A stretch of DNA of 64,000 bases, from assembly GCA_023229245.1 (NCBI GenBank), contig JALNZU010000015.1, forward strand, positions 1 to 64,000. Reading direction: 5' to 3'. Numbering within the stretch: position 1 is the first letter of the stretch; each line of letters starts with the position of its first letter. Of the stretch, positions 1-8,055 are shown one piece after another. Source of the DNA: Bacteroidales bacterium. Its GTDB lineage: Bacteria > Bacteroidota > Bacteroidia > Bacteroidales > F082. The position numbers and the translations under genes are program-made. The notes below the pieces were generated by a model. The model saw only the letters and a list, made by a program, of their open reading frames with translations, was not told where the DNA came from and searched no databases.

Positions 1-123
1 CACATCCAATATTCCGTCAGTGCCGGACCCCCCATAACACTGCTGAAAAAGAATATCAAACTCCTGTGCACATACAGAAATACTAATAAGCAATAGGGGC
101 ATTATAAGGAAAAGCCTTTTCAT
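1..123 (-). CDS. Secreted protein, N-terminal part only (runs off the left edge)
   Basis: The minus strand opens with ATG at 123 and reads through the window edge without a stop. The first 20 or so residues (MKRLFLIMPLLLISISVCAQ) are a typical signal peptide ending in an Ala-Gln cleavage site. The mature start holds a Gly-Gly-Ser-Gly-Thr-Asp-Gly stretch like that in repeat-rich extracellular proteins of Bacteroidota, but too little is present to name a family. It lies 8 bases downstream of the next secreted-protein gene on the same strand, so the two may be co-transcribed. It was found by reading the sequence and is too short for a standard open reading frame list. Confidence 0.6.
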   Translation of the reverse strand, partial: MKRLFLIMPLLLISISVCAQEFDILFQQCYGGSGTDGILDV

Positions 124-131
124 GATTACCA

Positions 132-1055
132 TCAATTATTAATAACAAGTATTTTATCGCTTATAAGCAATTGGTTTTTTGCTTTTAATACTACCAAATA
201 AATTCCGGTTCTAAAGTCCTTGTTATTAAGTTCAATTCGTGTTTCGCCCGGAGTAATGGCAATTCGTTTTTCTAATTTGCCTAAAATATTGTAAACCTCC
301 AGTACTTCATATGATGCCAATTGCGCGCCAACCTCCAAATAGCTTGTGTTTGTTACAGGATGCGGATAGATCATTAAATGAGGCTGCCGCTCTTGCTCTT
401 CTATCGAAGTTAAAATAGGAAAACATGAGTTGAAGTCCGGATTAAGATAGGTCACAGAGCCTTCTTGGTTTAAGCAAATCAATTTCCATTTCTGATACCC
501 TGTCGGTTGTTCTTGAATGGGAGATAAAAGCCCTCTGGTGCTGCCAATACCTTCAATCCATTCTTCAACACCGAAATCAAAGCGTTTGCGGTAGTTACCA
601 TCAATTAAAATAGAGTCAATTTCATTAATAATAAAATAACTATAAGGATAAAAACTATAAATCCCCACAAAAAGTGTATCTCCTATAGATTTTGAAAAAT
701 CATATAATGCTACTTCATCTATTATTGGTATTGTTGGGATCATAACGCAATCACAATCAATGATATAAATCCTTTTCATGTCGTCTTCCCGTATTCCACC
801 GCAATACCGCCCGACAGAAAGCGGATAAACAGTATCATTGAGTAAATAAAGCTTGGAATATTGAATATTGTTGTAAACAGTATCCCCTTCAATACCAAAC
901 TGATATGTTTCCACTTCATCAGGCTGCTTTGACGTAAATACCTCACTCCATATTGCATTTGAAAGCGGGAAAGGCACATATTCCTGGGCTCGACTTTCAG
1001 TAGCAAACAACGCAATAATTAGCGTGAATAAAAATGTGTATAAAAATCGTTTCAT
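132..1055 (-). CDS. Secreted protein with T9SS C-terminal sorting domain
   Basis: 307 residues. Residues 1-23 are a signal peptide (MKRFLYTFLFTLIIALFATE then SRAQ). The middle (about 25-220) is not recognised; it is rich in Tyr, Asp and Ile and carries a Cys-Asp-Cys motif near residue 100. The last ~85 residues are a type A T9SS sorting domain: a Tyr-Pro-His-Pro motif, the strand VLEVYNILGKL and the ending GIYLVVLKAKNQLLISDKIL. It should cross the inner membrane by Sec, be exported by the T9SS and be attached to the surface or released. The partial gene just downstream is also secreted. The function of the middle domain is unknown. Confidence 0.8.
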   Translation of the reverse strand: MKRFLYTFLFTLIIALFATESRAQEYVPFPLSNAIWSEVFTSKQPDEVETYQFGIEGDTVYNNIQYSKLYLLNDTVYPLSVGRYCGGIREDDMKRIYIIDCDCVMIPTIPIIDEVALYDFSKSIGDTLFVGIYSFYPYSYFIINEIDSILIDGNYRKRFDFGVEEWIEGIGSTRGLLSPIQEQPTGYQKWKLICLNQEGSVTYLNPDFNSCFPILTSIEEQERQPHLMIYPHPVTNTSYLEVGAQLASYEVLEVYNILGKLEKRIAITPGETRIELNNKDFRTGIYLVVLKAKNQLLISDKILVINN

Positions 1056-1696
1056 TATAATTTTGATTAAGGTTTCATTTTAATTTGGTTTCTATAATAT
1101 GTTCCTTTTTACTCAGCTTGCCCATATCCTATAAACAAGCTGAGCTTAGAGCTCAAAGTTGTTCTTCCCAAGCCAAAAAATATATTTTGTCGTGCAGTAA
1201 GGCACGAATTGATTTCGAAAAAGAAGAAAAAATAAAAGTAGGTGATTGCGACACAATAAGCCTATGGAAAGCCTTATAAAAGTCCCTTTTCCCGTTTCCG
1301 ATGATGACCATAAGGAACGCTCGCAAGGGTATCTAAGTTGTTGTGTCGTCATAACTAAATACTTGTGAGTTATAATTAAGCTTGCAATATACAAAGACTC
1401 TACGTAAAATTCAAGCAAAAAAAACAAAAACCCATTCGGTAGATTTGTAATGAATACTAACTAATTGGATGTCAGTATATAAAACCTTATTTAGAATCGT
1501 TATAAAATACTGTTTGTCTTTTTTAATTATTCTTTTTGATAAAAAAGTCTCAAAATCAAACATAAATAAGCGGGACTCACAGATTTAGATAATTAAAGTA
1601 AATTTAGTAAAACAAATTGAACATTTTCTTTTTTTTTAATAATAATTTGTAATATTATATGAGCCTAAGTACCTATAGTTTTGAAACTGTTTCTGC

Positions 1697-1819
1697 CCAT
1701 TCATAAAAACCATAGATATACTTTTTTTTAGATTCTTCACTGCGTTCGGAATGACAACAGGTAGTTGGGGTAAGGAGTTCTACACATAGGCGGTGCAGCC
1801 GCCTATGTGTAGAACTCCC
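1697..1819. repeat. Hairpin-bearing intergenic repeat, copy 1
   Basis: This copy shares about 120 bases with a second copy at 2157-2275. Both begin with CCATTCATAAAAA, continue with an agatt(c/t)ctcactgcgttc-type core and TGACAACAGGTAGTTGGGG, and end in a long hairpin. In this copy the arms are 1774-1793 (GGAGTTCTACACATAGGCGG) and 1799-1818, a perfect 20 bp stem with a 5-base loop. No open reading frame spans it. It resembles a non-autonomous, REP-like or MITE-like element; no flanking target duplication is obvious. Confidence 0.85.
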
Positions 1820-1961
1820 TGTCTGTAAAGAGCTCCGCGTCAATTCGAGCGTCAGCGAGAAATCTCACACACGATTCTTTACGACTGCTTGATGCTTGCG
1901 GAATCATTTATTTTACTATCAGTTTGTTAGAGTTTACTACTGAATAAAGTACTTCCGTTCC

Positions 1962-2198
1962 TTAGTGTTTCATTAGTTTTTGCACCTGCCAACGTTCTCC
2001 GTCCCAGAGGCGTACCAAGTACAGCCCTGCCGGATAAGACTCCAATGCTATCTGATGAAAACGTCCCTTAGCCGGTGCCTCATACAGCTTACGCCCTGTC
2101 GGACTGATGAGTTGCAGCTGCATGAAAGCGTGAATGTCTTGCTCAGGGAGCTCTATCCATTCATAAAAATTAGAGATGTATTTTTTTAGATTCCTCAC
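1962..2198 (-). pseudogene. Orphan T9SS sorting-domain remnant
   Basis: The 78-codon frame encodes the end of a T9SS substrate: LQLISPTGRKLYEAPAKGRF, then a YPAGLYLVRLWDGERW segment and a basic QKLMKH end, which matches the last ~60 residues of a type A sorting domain. There is no signal peptide and no cargo. Its first ~14 codons fall inside repeat copy 2 (2157-2275), so the apparent start is an accident of the repeat. I read it as the 3' stump of a secreted-protein gene whose body was lost, with repeat copies on both sides. The translated protein, if made, could not be exported. Confidence 0.7.
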
Positions 2199-2275
2199 TG
2201 CGTTCGGAATGACAACAGGTAGTTGGGGTAAGGAGTTCTACACATAGGCGGCTGCGCCGCCTATGTGTAGAACTG
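2157..2275. repeat. Hairpin-bearing intergenic repeat, copy 2
   Basis: Direct repeat of 1697-1819 with the same order of conserved core and terminal hairpin. Here the arms are 2234-2251 (AGTTCTACACATAGGCGG) and 2257-2274, a perfect 18 bp stem. The loop differs (CTGCG instead of TGCAG) and one outer pair is broken, so the copies have diverged slightly, mostly outside the stem. Its left end supplies the false N-terminus of the T9SS remnant. Confidence 0.85.
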
Positions 2276-2548
2276 CCTGAGCTTTTGATGCTGTATTTAC
2301 CACTCTAATCTTTATAAAAATACTCCTTAGTGAGGTAAATTTACTTAAATAAAACATTAAACCACTGAAATACAATGATTAAAAAAACGCACTAAATTTA
2401 AAGGAGACAAGTCAGGAATTAGTTGATCTTATCAAAAATTTGGAAAACTTATTTAGTAACTAACATTGACTTATAATGTTGGTGGATACTAATTCAAGAA
2501 GATTCAAACTTTTTCGTTACTGTGAATAGACATGTGTTTTAATACTTC

Positions 2549-2556
2549 TATCTTTG
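2549..2556 (+). promoter_or_regulatory. Bacteroidota -7 box before the Nudix gene
   Basis: TATCTTTG fits the Bacteroidota -7 consensus TAnnTTTG and lies 6 bases before the ATG at 2563. No clear TTTG -33 element is at the usual spacing. If it is used, the transcript would begin very close to the start codon. Confidence 0.4.
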
Positions 2557-2562
2557 GAGATC

Positions 2563-2994
2563 ATGTCTTTTAGCTACCCTTATCCTCGTCCTGCTGTAAC
2601 GGTTGATGCGGCTATTTTCTTCAAATCAGCCGGATTGATTGAGTTGTTGTTGATTCGTCGAAAGCTTCCTCCATTTCAGGGCTTTTGGGCTTTGCCCGGA
2701 GGTTTTGTTGACCTGGATGAAAGCCTGAATGCCGCTGTACGACGTGAAGTAGAAGAAGAGACCGGCCTGAATGATCTTGACTTCGCCCAGTTTCATACGT
2801 ATGGCGACCCTGTGCGCGATCCACGTCACCGTACTATTACCATAGTATATACTTCGTTTGTAAGCTTCAAACCACAGACCGTAGCTGATGATGATGCTGC
2901 TCAGACAGCCTGGTTTCCTTTAGATCAACTCCCCCAACTGGCTTTTGATCACAATCGCATATTGGACGACATTATAAAACACTACAATTTTTGA
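2563..2994 (+). CDS. Nudix hydrolase
   Basis: 143 residues from the ATG at 2563; a TTG three codons upstream is a less likely start and overlaps the -7 box. The Nudix box is complete: GG-FVDLDESLNAAVRREVEEETGL follows the GX5EX7REUXEEXGU pattern at about residues 42-65. The N-terminal part (YPRPAVTVDAAIFF) and the QFHTYGDPVRDPRHRTI stretch are typical of the ADP-ribose pyrophosphatase/NrtR-like Nudix branch, so hydrolysis of ADP-ribose or a related nucleoside diphosphate is likely, but the substrate cannot be read from sequence. It sits 4 bases before the SRAP gene and is probably co-transcribed with it. Confidence 0.88.
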   Translation: MSFSYPYPRPAVTVDAAIFFKSAGLIELLLIRRKLPPFQGFWALPGGFVDLDESLNAAVRREVEEETGLNDLDFAQFHTYGDPVRDPRHRTITIVYTSFVSFKPQTVADDDAAQTAWFPLDQLPQLAFDHNRILDDIIKHYNF

Positions 2995-2998
2995 CACT

Positions 2999-3703
2999 AT
3001 GTGTGGCAGGTTTCAGTTATCAGTTAAAGGAAAAGAAATAGCTCAGCGGTATCAGATCGAAGTGTATGATGAGCTGCATCGCCCACAGAAACCGGGTGCT
3101 CCACCTCCTAAAGGGTATAACTGTGCACCTATGCAATGGTTAGCTGTCATAACCAACCAAAGCCCACACCAGATCAGCTATTTACGATGGGGGCTACTGC
3201 CTCCTTGGGCTAAAGACGAAGCCATAGCCATAAAAATGATCAACAGCCGTATTGAGACCATCATGGAGAAACCTGCCTTCCGTAAGGCAATCCAACAGCA
3301 GCGATGTCTGATCCCAGCCAATGGGTTTTATGAATGGGGAAAAGGAACGATCAAACAGCCTTATCGGTTTTTTGTGAGTGATGAGATGATCTTTTCAATG
3401 GCCGGTATTTGGGAGCAGTGGAAGCGTGCGGATGGATCTGTTTTAAAAACCTTTTCAATACTCACTACACAAGCTGTTGATAGCATGAAACCCATACATC
3501 AACGTATGCCTGTTATACTCAGCCGTGAATTGGAAAAACAATGGCTCAGTTTAAAAACCATTACAGATATTGAACCTTTTCTGAATCCTTTAGCTGACGA
3601 GAACCTTCAATTTGAAGCTGTTTCAACTTTAGTGAACAAGGTTCAAAATGATGGGCCCGAGTTATTGAATCCTCATAATAGCAATCAACTCACACTCATA
3701 TAA
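2999..3703 (+). CDS. SRAP domain protein (YedK/HMCES family)
   Basis: 234 residues starting MCGRF, so Cys2 is exposed after Met removal, as this family requires. The other conserved active-site parts are present: Asn in MINSRIET, Glu in NGFYEWGKG and His in HQRMPVIL. Family members bind abasic sites in single-stranded DNA and form a DNA-protein crosslink through Cys2, protecting the site from breakage. Length is usual for the family. It follows the Nudix gene by 4 bases, pairing nucleotide sanitation with DNA-damage protection. A hairpin right after the stop probably ends the transcript. Confidence 0.93.
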   Translation: MCGRFQLSVKGKEIAQRYQIEVYDELHRPQKPGAPPPKGYNCAPMQWLAVITNQSPHQISYLRWGLLPPWAKDEAIAIKMINSRIETIMEKPAFRKAIQQQRCLIPANGFYEWGKGTIKQPYRFFVSDEMIFSMAGIWEQWKRADGSVLKTFSILTTQAVDSMKPIHQRMPVILSRELEKQWLSLKTITDIEPFLNPLADENLQFEAVSTLVNKVQNDGPELLNPHNSNQLTLI

Positions 3704-3704
3704 A

Positions 3705-3749
3705 AGACCCTTCCCTGATCAAAAGAAAAACTGAATCAGAGAAGGGTCT
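3705..3749. terminator. Hairpin between convergent genes
   Basis: The arms AGACCCTTCCCTGAT (3705-3719) and ATCAGAGAAGGGTCT (3735-3749) pair over 15 bp with one mismatch around an A-rich 15-base loop. It lies immediately after the SRAP stop codon, and the next gene converges on it. No long T run follows on either strand, so termination is likely but not certain. Confidence 0.6.
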
Positions 3750-3794
3750 GCTGATTGTATAGTATGTCATATACCGTTACAATCCCCCATCAAT

Positions 3795-3998
3795 TCAGGT
3801 GGTTGTTTCGTTCTCACGATTGAATATCCCATTGCATACCATACAAATAATAAAACTGGCTGCTGCAACACACATCAGTATAGTGGAAAAAATACAAACT
3901 TTGATATTGAGTAAAAACCAGCCCACTACCATGACTATTATGCTGAGCAAGACGGCTGCTAATCCGATTTTTGAAAAAAGTGCACCAAATTTACACAT
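3795..3998 (-). CDS. Small membrane protein, function unknown
   Basis: 67 residues from the ATG at 3998 (MCKFGALFSKIGLAAVLLSI). Two hydrophobic segments, about residues 8-29 and 32-55, suggest two membrane helices with a short polar tail ending NRENETTT. An upstream TTG would add seven residues but falls inside the predicted -7 box, so the ATG is preferred. A frame of similar length lies on the opposite strand; the minus-strand reading is favoured because it makes a regular two-helix membrane protein with its own promoter-like box. No family recognised. Confidence 0.5.
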   Translation of the reverse strand: MCKFGALFSKIGLAAVLLSIIVMVVGWFLLNIKVCIFSTILMCVAAASFIICMVCNGIFNRENETTT

Positions 3999-4016
3999 TG
4001 GATATAATAATTTTTT

Positions 4017-4024
4017 CAAAAATA
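4017..4024 (-). promoter_or_regulatory. -7 box for the small membrane protein
   Basis: On the minus strand this reads TATTTTTG, matching TAnnTTTG, 18 bases before the ATG at 3998. It lies about 80 bases from the divergent box of the Crp/Fnr gene. Confidence 0.4.
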
Positions 4025-4101
4025 TAGATTAATCCCTTCAGTTTGTAGATTCAAAATGTGTTTTAAATCACAGTTTAAATGATAAATAAGTCTGGTTTTA
4101 G

Positions 4102-4109
4102 TATTTTTG
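4102..4109 (+). promoter_or_regulatory. -7 box for the Crp/Fnr gene
   Basis: TATTTTTG matches TAnnTTTG and lies 25 bases before the ATG at 4135. No clean TTTG is found at the -33 position. Confidence 0.45.
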
Positions 4110-4134
4110 TACTGCTTCCAAAAATTAATTGGTT

Positions 4135-4824
4135 ATGGATCTCTCGGAAAAATCGAATTGTACTTTTTGTCATTTCAAATCACAAGCAGTAGAAACCTTA
4201 GACACTACGGAGATTACGCTGCTTGAGAAGAACTGTGCAGAATCAGTGTTTAAAAAAAATGCCATTATTTTCCAGCAAGGCTCGCTTACGTCTCATATCG
4301 CATATATCCGTAGCGGATTGGTAAAGATTCACAAGAGGGGTCCTAGTCGTGATCAAATATTAAAGATAGTGAAACCGTTGCGTTTTATTGGCATACCCAC
4401 TATACTAAACGGCCGGCGGTATCAGTATTCGGCTACTGCCTTGGTACCTACTAATTTGTGTTTTATAGATACCGATATTTTTAAGAACCTTATTCTTCAA
4501 AACGGCAGTTTCGGAAATGAGATCATTAATGAGCTATGTCAGGACGAGCTGCGCTTTTTCGATCATGCCATCAATCGCCTGCAAAAGCAAATACATGGGC
4601 GAGTTGCCGAAGCTCTTCTTTATCTTTCGACTGAAATATTTGCAAACAACAGCTTCCTAATGCCATTGAGTGGTAAAGACTTAGGTGATTTCGTACATGC
4701 ATCGCGCGAAACTATCACCCGAACCTTATCACGGTTTAAAAAAGAAGGACTGATAGACAAACAAGGCCGTCAAATTACTATATTAGATTATAAAACCCTC
4801 TTACATATCAGCCGTACAGGCTGA
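4135..4824 (+). CDS. Crp/Fnr family transcription regulator
   Basis: 229 residues from the ATG at 4135; the TTG two codons earlier is unlikely. The N-terminus carries Cys-Thr-Phe-Cys (SNCTFCHF). A cyclic-nucleotide-type beta-roll follows (about 25-140, with FQQGSLTSHIAYIRSGLVKI), then a dimerisation helix and a winged helix-turn-helix (SGKDLGDFVHASRETITRTL, about 180-205). Bacteroidota Fnr-like regulators often have such N-terminal cysteines and respond to oxygen, redox or nitric oxide, but only two Cys are visible at the N-terminus, so an Fnr-type iron-sulfur cluster is not assured. The target genes cannot be inferred; it is convergent with the manC-type gene. Confidence 0.88.
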   Translation: MDLSEKSNCTFCHFKSQAVETLDTTEITLLEKNCAESVFKKNAIIFQQGSLTSHIAYIRSGLVKIHKRGPSRDQILKIVKPLRFIGIPTILNGRRYQYSATALVPTNLCFIDTDIFKNLILQNGSFGNEIINELCQDELRFFDHAINRLQKQIHGRVAEALLYLSTEIFANNSFLMPLSGKDLGDFVHASRETITRTLSRFKKEGLIDKQGRQITILDYKTLLHISRTG

Positions 4825-4834
4825 AAAACGGTAG

Positions 4835-5929
4835 CTAAATATATTTCTCGCCTTTCTCAACTTTAATATCATTTACAAACTGTCTGATCTGCTGCTCATC
4901 CTGCCGTTTGCAGATGATCAAATGACCATCTTCTTCCACGACTATATAATCAGTCAACCCTTGTAATACTACCAATTTGTCTTTAGGCATGTTGACTACA
5001 CATCCTTGTGTATCATACGTCATCACATTATTACCAATGATGGTATTTCGGTTTTCATCTTTTTGCCTGATCTCATACAAAGAGCCCCATGTTCCTAGGT
5101 CGCTCCATCCGAAATCAACCGGCATCACATACACGTTATCTGCCTTTTCCATGATCCCATAATCGATTGAAATATTCCGGCAAACGGCATAAGTCTTTCT
5201 GATGAATTCATTTTCAGCTGAAGTACCATAGAGTCCTGCTCCTTCTTTGAATAATTCATTGACTTCGGGAAGGTAGTTTTCAAAAGCCTGATTGATACTC
5301 TTCAACGACCAGATAAAAATTCCTGCATTCCATAAGAAGTCGCCACTTTTGATAAAAGTTTGAGCTAACTCTAAATTGGGTTTCTCGGTAAATGTTTTGA
5401 CTTTCTTTAGTCCGGCCGGCTTCTGCTCTTTTTCTTCTAAAAACTGTATATATCCGTAGCCTGTATCGGGTCTGCCGGGCTGTATACCTAAGGTGATCAA
5501 CCAGTCGTGCTGGTTAGCAACCTGCATAGCAGCTAATACATTCGAGGCAAACATATCTTCATTGATTATGATATGATCACTTGGTGCTACCACTATGACC
5601 GCATTAGGGTTACGCTGCTGAATCACATGATTTGCATAGGCTATACAAGGTGCTGTGTTGCGTCGGGCAGGCTCACATAAAACCTGTTCGGGCCTGAGCT
5701 CAGGCAGTTGTTCCAAAGTCTGATCCCTATATATCTCATTGGTTACTATATATATGTTTTCGGGAAGACAAACAGGAGCAAACCGATCATAAGTCATCTG
5801 AAGCAAACTTCGCCCTATTCCAAGAATATCAATAAATTGCTTGGGACGTAAGCTAGTACTCATCGGCCAGAAACGTGCCCCTACGCCTCCAGCCATAATA
5901 ACACAGTAATAGTCTTTATTAATTTTCAT
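4835..5929 (-). CDS. manC: Mannose-1-phosphate guanylyltransferase
   Basis: 364 residues. The nucleotidyltransferase signature is at the N-terminus (IMAGGVGARFWPMSTSLRPK, about residues 10-30), followed by EPARRNTAPCIAYA, APSDHII, FTEKP, GDFLWNAGIFIW and DFGWSDLGTWGSLYE. It makes GDP-mannose from mannose-1-phosphate and GTP for polysaccharide, LPS or glycoprotein synthesis. The length matches stand-alone enzymes; the C-terminal phosphomannose isomerase domain of the bifunctional forms is absent. No other nucleotide-sugar gene is adjacent. Confidence 0.93.
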   Translation of the reverse strand: MKINKDYYCVIMAGGVGARFWPMSTSLRPKQFIDILGIGRSLLQMTYDRFAPVCLPENIYIVTNEIYRDQTLEQLPELRPEQVLCEPARRNTAPCIAYANHVIQQRNPNAVIVVAPSDHIIINEDMFASNVLAAMQVANQHDWLITLGIQPGRPDTGYGYIQFLEEKEQKPAGLKKVKTFTEKPNLELAQTFIKSGDFLWNAGIFIWSLKSINQAFENYLPEVNELFKEGAGLYGTSAENEFIRKTYAVCRNISIDYGIMEKADNVYVMPVDFGWSDLGTWGSLYEIRQKDENRNTIIGNNVMTYDTQGCVVNMPKDKLVVLQGLTDYIVVEEDGHLIICKRQDEQQIRQFVNDIKVEKGEKYI

Positions 5930-6284
5930 CTGTTAAGATTTTGTATGTTTTTGTGTATAAGACGGTTCAGTGCCACTAAACAAAAAGAACCGCATTGCTG
6001 TGGCATACAATTTTGAATCATATCAATGAATAAGCTTTCATGAAAAATATATATGCACATATTGTATGGTATGAAATAATTTTTCCACTTATTTTTTACA
6101 AATGTACGCTTTGCCTTGCTTGTCTGCAAGCAGTTCGTTATAGTTTACAGGAATTATTATCGGTAAGCCTGTGCTATACTGATGATTCAAATGAGGATGA
6201 AAACTGATTTGATTGGGTTGATACATACTGATTTACAGTCTGAATATCGTCAGTATGTGAAGCTGTTGGATTGATCCAAGAAGC
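5930..6284. other. Intergenic region upstream of manC
   Basis: This ~350-base stretch holds the predicted manC promoter at 6099-6130 and a long AT-rich leader. A minus-strand frame at 5926-6129 overlaps the manC start by 4 bases, but the promoter-like box lies inside it and its product is not recognised, so it is not called. No other element was seen. Confidence 0.4.
6099..6130 (-). promoter_or_regulatory. Predicted manC promoter
   Basis: On the minus strand TACATTTG (6099-6106) matches the TAnnTTTG -7 box, and CTTG (6127-6130) lies 20 bases upstream as a one-mismatch -33 element. Transcription would start near 6092, giving a leader of about 160 bases. Confidence 0.5.
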
Positions 6285-6313
6285 AAAAGCCGGAGCTGTA
6301 GTCTCCGGCTTTT
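6285..6313 (-). terminator. Rho-independent terminator of mscL
   Basis: AAAAGCCGGAG (6285-6295) and CTCCGGCTTTT (6303-6313) form a perfect 11 bp stem with a 7-base loop, 5 bases after the mscL stop codon, with a T-rich tail on the minus strand. Confidence 0.85.
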
Positions 6314-6318
6314 AGTGA

Positions 6319-6738
6319 TTACTTTTTCAGCAGGTCTCTGATCTCAGTGAGCAGTTTTTCCTCTGCACTTGGTTCAGGTGCTGGAGCAGGCTCAGCTATA
6401 GTTTCTTCATCTTTCTTTAGTTTGTTTATCAGCCTAATGGCAGTAAATATTGCAAAAGCTATAATTAAAAAGTCAATCACAGTATTGATAAACGTACCAT
6501 AATTTAATGTTACAGCAGGTGCAACGATCTCGGAACCTTCCATCACAGCTTTTTTCATTACTATGTTGAGGTTCGAAAAATCAACACCTCCTAACAACAG
6601 ACCTATAGGCGGCATGATCACATCACTGACTAAAGATGAAACAATTTTCCCAAAAGCACCGCCAATAATGATACCAATCGCCATGTCCATCACGTTCCCG
6701 CGCATGGCAAACGTTTTAAATTCTGAAAAAAATCCCAT
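6319..6738 (-). CDS. mscL: Large-conductance mechanosensitive channel
   Basis: 139 residues. The N-terminus (MGFFSEFKTFAMRGNVMDMA) and the pore helix (AIGIIIGGAFGKIVSSLVSD) are the MscL signature. A second membrane helix (FINTVIDFLIIAFAIFTAIR) is followed by an acidic Pro/Ala-rich linker and a C-terminal amphipathic helix (EEKLLTEIRDLLKK). It opens under membrane tension to release solutes during hypo-osmotic shock. The gene stands alone, with a strong terminator behind it. Confidence 0.96.
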   Translation of the reverse strand: MGFFSEFKTFAMRGNVMDMAIGIIIGGAFGKIVSSLVSDVIMPPIGLLLGGVDFSNLNIVMKKAVMEGSEIVAPAVTLNYGTFINTVIDFLIIAFAIFTAIRLINKLKKDEETIAEPAPAPEPSAEEKLLTEIRDLLKK

Positions 6739-6889
6739 ATTGTTTAGTTTTAAGGTTGAATACTGACTGCAAATTAATAAAGAACCACAGATATTTCAAA
6801 ACTAAAAATTGGTTCTACTTTAGATAGCGCTCTTTCGGCTTTTTGTTTTGTAAGAAAAACACTTCCTATTGCTTGTAAAAAAACAAAAA

Positions 6890-6917
6890 CCCGGAAACCT
6901 TTACCAGTATTTCCGGG
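6890..6917 (-). terminator. Rho-independent terminator of the EEP gene
   Basis: CCCGGAAA (6890-6897) pairs with TTTCCGGG (6910-6917). On the minus strand the stem is followed by TTTTTGTTTTTTT, a classic U tract, about 70 bases after the stop of the hydrolase gene at 6988. Confidence 0.85.
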
Positions 6918-6987
6918 CTGAAACGTGAATTGAAATGTATAACCAAAACCAGTGGTATAAACAACCTTTCCTACACTTTGTTCAGTT

Positions 6988-8055
6988 TTAGCCGGTAAAC
7001 ATGTTTTTTAGCCGAATTTTCATTTGAACCGGATTATGGTCGCTATTTTCAAAATTCAGGTCAATCACTTTAATTTCAAGCAGCTCTATATTAGGCGAAA
7101 CAATAAAGAAGTCGATGGTAGTACTTCCTGTGCTCCCTTTTGCATAGGCTTCATCTAAATGTCGGTTGCTGGGCACTTGGGTATCAAATGCAATCTGCCA
7201 TGTTGCGGGCAGCATATTATCTGGTATAACTACTGGTAGAGGCAGGTAGTGATGCCCACCAAAATCAGCTGATGGCGTAAAATCAGGCGGATTCATATTC
7301 CAATCACCTCCGGCTAACACGTAATTTCCCGCCTCGTATTCTTCCAACATCCTGGTCTTAATAACATTCAACTCCAATTGCATGCGTTGCTGATCAGCAA
7401 CAAAAGCTGAGTTATGGGTGTTGAGTATGACTAAATCAGCACCGTTTGGGAGTCGATGACGTGTTTCGATGAAACAACGGTCTAACAAAAACAACCGATC
7501 AGGCCATCCTACAATTTGCGGATACGCATATCGCATGGCACCTTCTATGGAAAAGGCTGTAAGGGTCATCATTCCAGCGTAAACCTGCCCCATAGGGTTT
7601 GTTAGTGGAACAGGCACAAAAGGAACATCATAATTGACCACCTGCACATGATTATATTCCGATAGGCCTAAAGAAATCAAATCAGCCTGATTGATTCGAT
7701 AGCTTCGCTTAGCTTTGAAATCAACCTCTTGCAAAAGTATAAAGTCAACCGGTTCGTATTGTAAAAATTCGATGATACGATTTAAATTGTTTCGGGTAGT
7801 GAGTTCATCTGTACGGGTTTTTTTACCCCCGTCGTAAAAAAAATCCATCCCGACATCCAACCCGGCATAGCCTATGTTCCAGCTTATAAAACTAAGGCTG
7901 TCGGTCTGTATGGATAATTGCTTGTGCTCAACAACAGGCACTGATTCTACAGCAGGAGGCATATAATCTTGCTGGCTGATCCATAATAAGAACACACCAA
8001 AAAGCAATGCTATCAACAGTATCAGTCCGCCAATAAATTTGAATATTTTTTTCAT
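6988..8055 (-). CDS. Membrane-anchored endonuclease/exonuclease/phosphatase family protein
   Basis: 355 residues. Residues 5-28 (FKFIGGLILLIALLFGVFLL) form an N-terminal anchor or uncleaved signal. The EEP fold motifs follow in order: SWNIGYAGL (about 58), LLQEVD (about 108), the GGDWNMNP metal-site loop (about 250) and a final SDHNPVQMKI (about 340). Family members hydrolyse phosphodiesters or phosphomonoesters of nucleic acids, lipids or inositol phosphates with a Mg-dependent active site. The export signal puts it outside the cytoplasm, so an extracellular nucleic acid or a phospholipid is more likely than chromosomal DNA. The substrate is unknown. Confidence 0.85.
   Translation of the reverse strand: MKKIFKFIGGLILLIALLFGVFLLWISQQDYMPPAVESVPVVEHKQLSIQTDSLSFISWNIGYAGLDVGMDFFYDGGKKTRTDELTTRNNLNRIIEFLQYEPVDFILLQEVDFKAKRSYRINQADLISLGLSEYNHVQVVNYDVPFVPVPLTNPMGQVYAGMMTLTAFSIEGAMRYAYPQIVGWPDRLFLLDRCFIETRHRLPNGADLVILNTHNSAFVADQQRMQLELNVIKTRMLEEYEAGNYVLAGGDWNMNPPDFTPSADFGGHHYLPLPVVIPDNMLPATWQIAFDTQVPSNRHLDEAYAKGSTGSTTIDFFIVSPNIELLEIKVIDLNFENSDHNPVQMKIRLKNMFTG

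Larger units (their letters stand above)
1056..2562. other. 1.5 kb degenerate intergenic region
   Basis: No intact gene is convincing here. The stretch is very AT-rich around 1440-1690 and 2300-2540. It holds two copies of a hairpin-bearing repeat, a stretch near 1846-1870 resembling a degraded inverted copy of the repeat's conserved core, and a T9SS sorting-domain remnant between the two copies (all listed separately). A short plus-strand reading frame at 1085-1279, followed in another frame from about 1264 to 1370, might be a decayed gene, but no family was recognised. This looks like a site of past rearrangement. Confidence 0.6.

Noticed and set aside
1085..1279. 64-codon plus-strand frame (with possible continuation in another frame to about 1370)
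   Set aside because: No family recognised, frame broken, and it lies in a degenerate region; might be a decayed gene but cannot be supported.
3799..4032. 77-codon plus-strand frame opposite the small membrane protein
   Set aside because: The minus-strand reading gives a regular two-helix membrane protein with its own promoter-like box; this one does not.
5926..6129. 67-codon minus-strand frame overlapping the manC start by 4 bases
   Set aside because: The predicted manC promoter falls inside it and the product resembles no protein family; likely chance.
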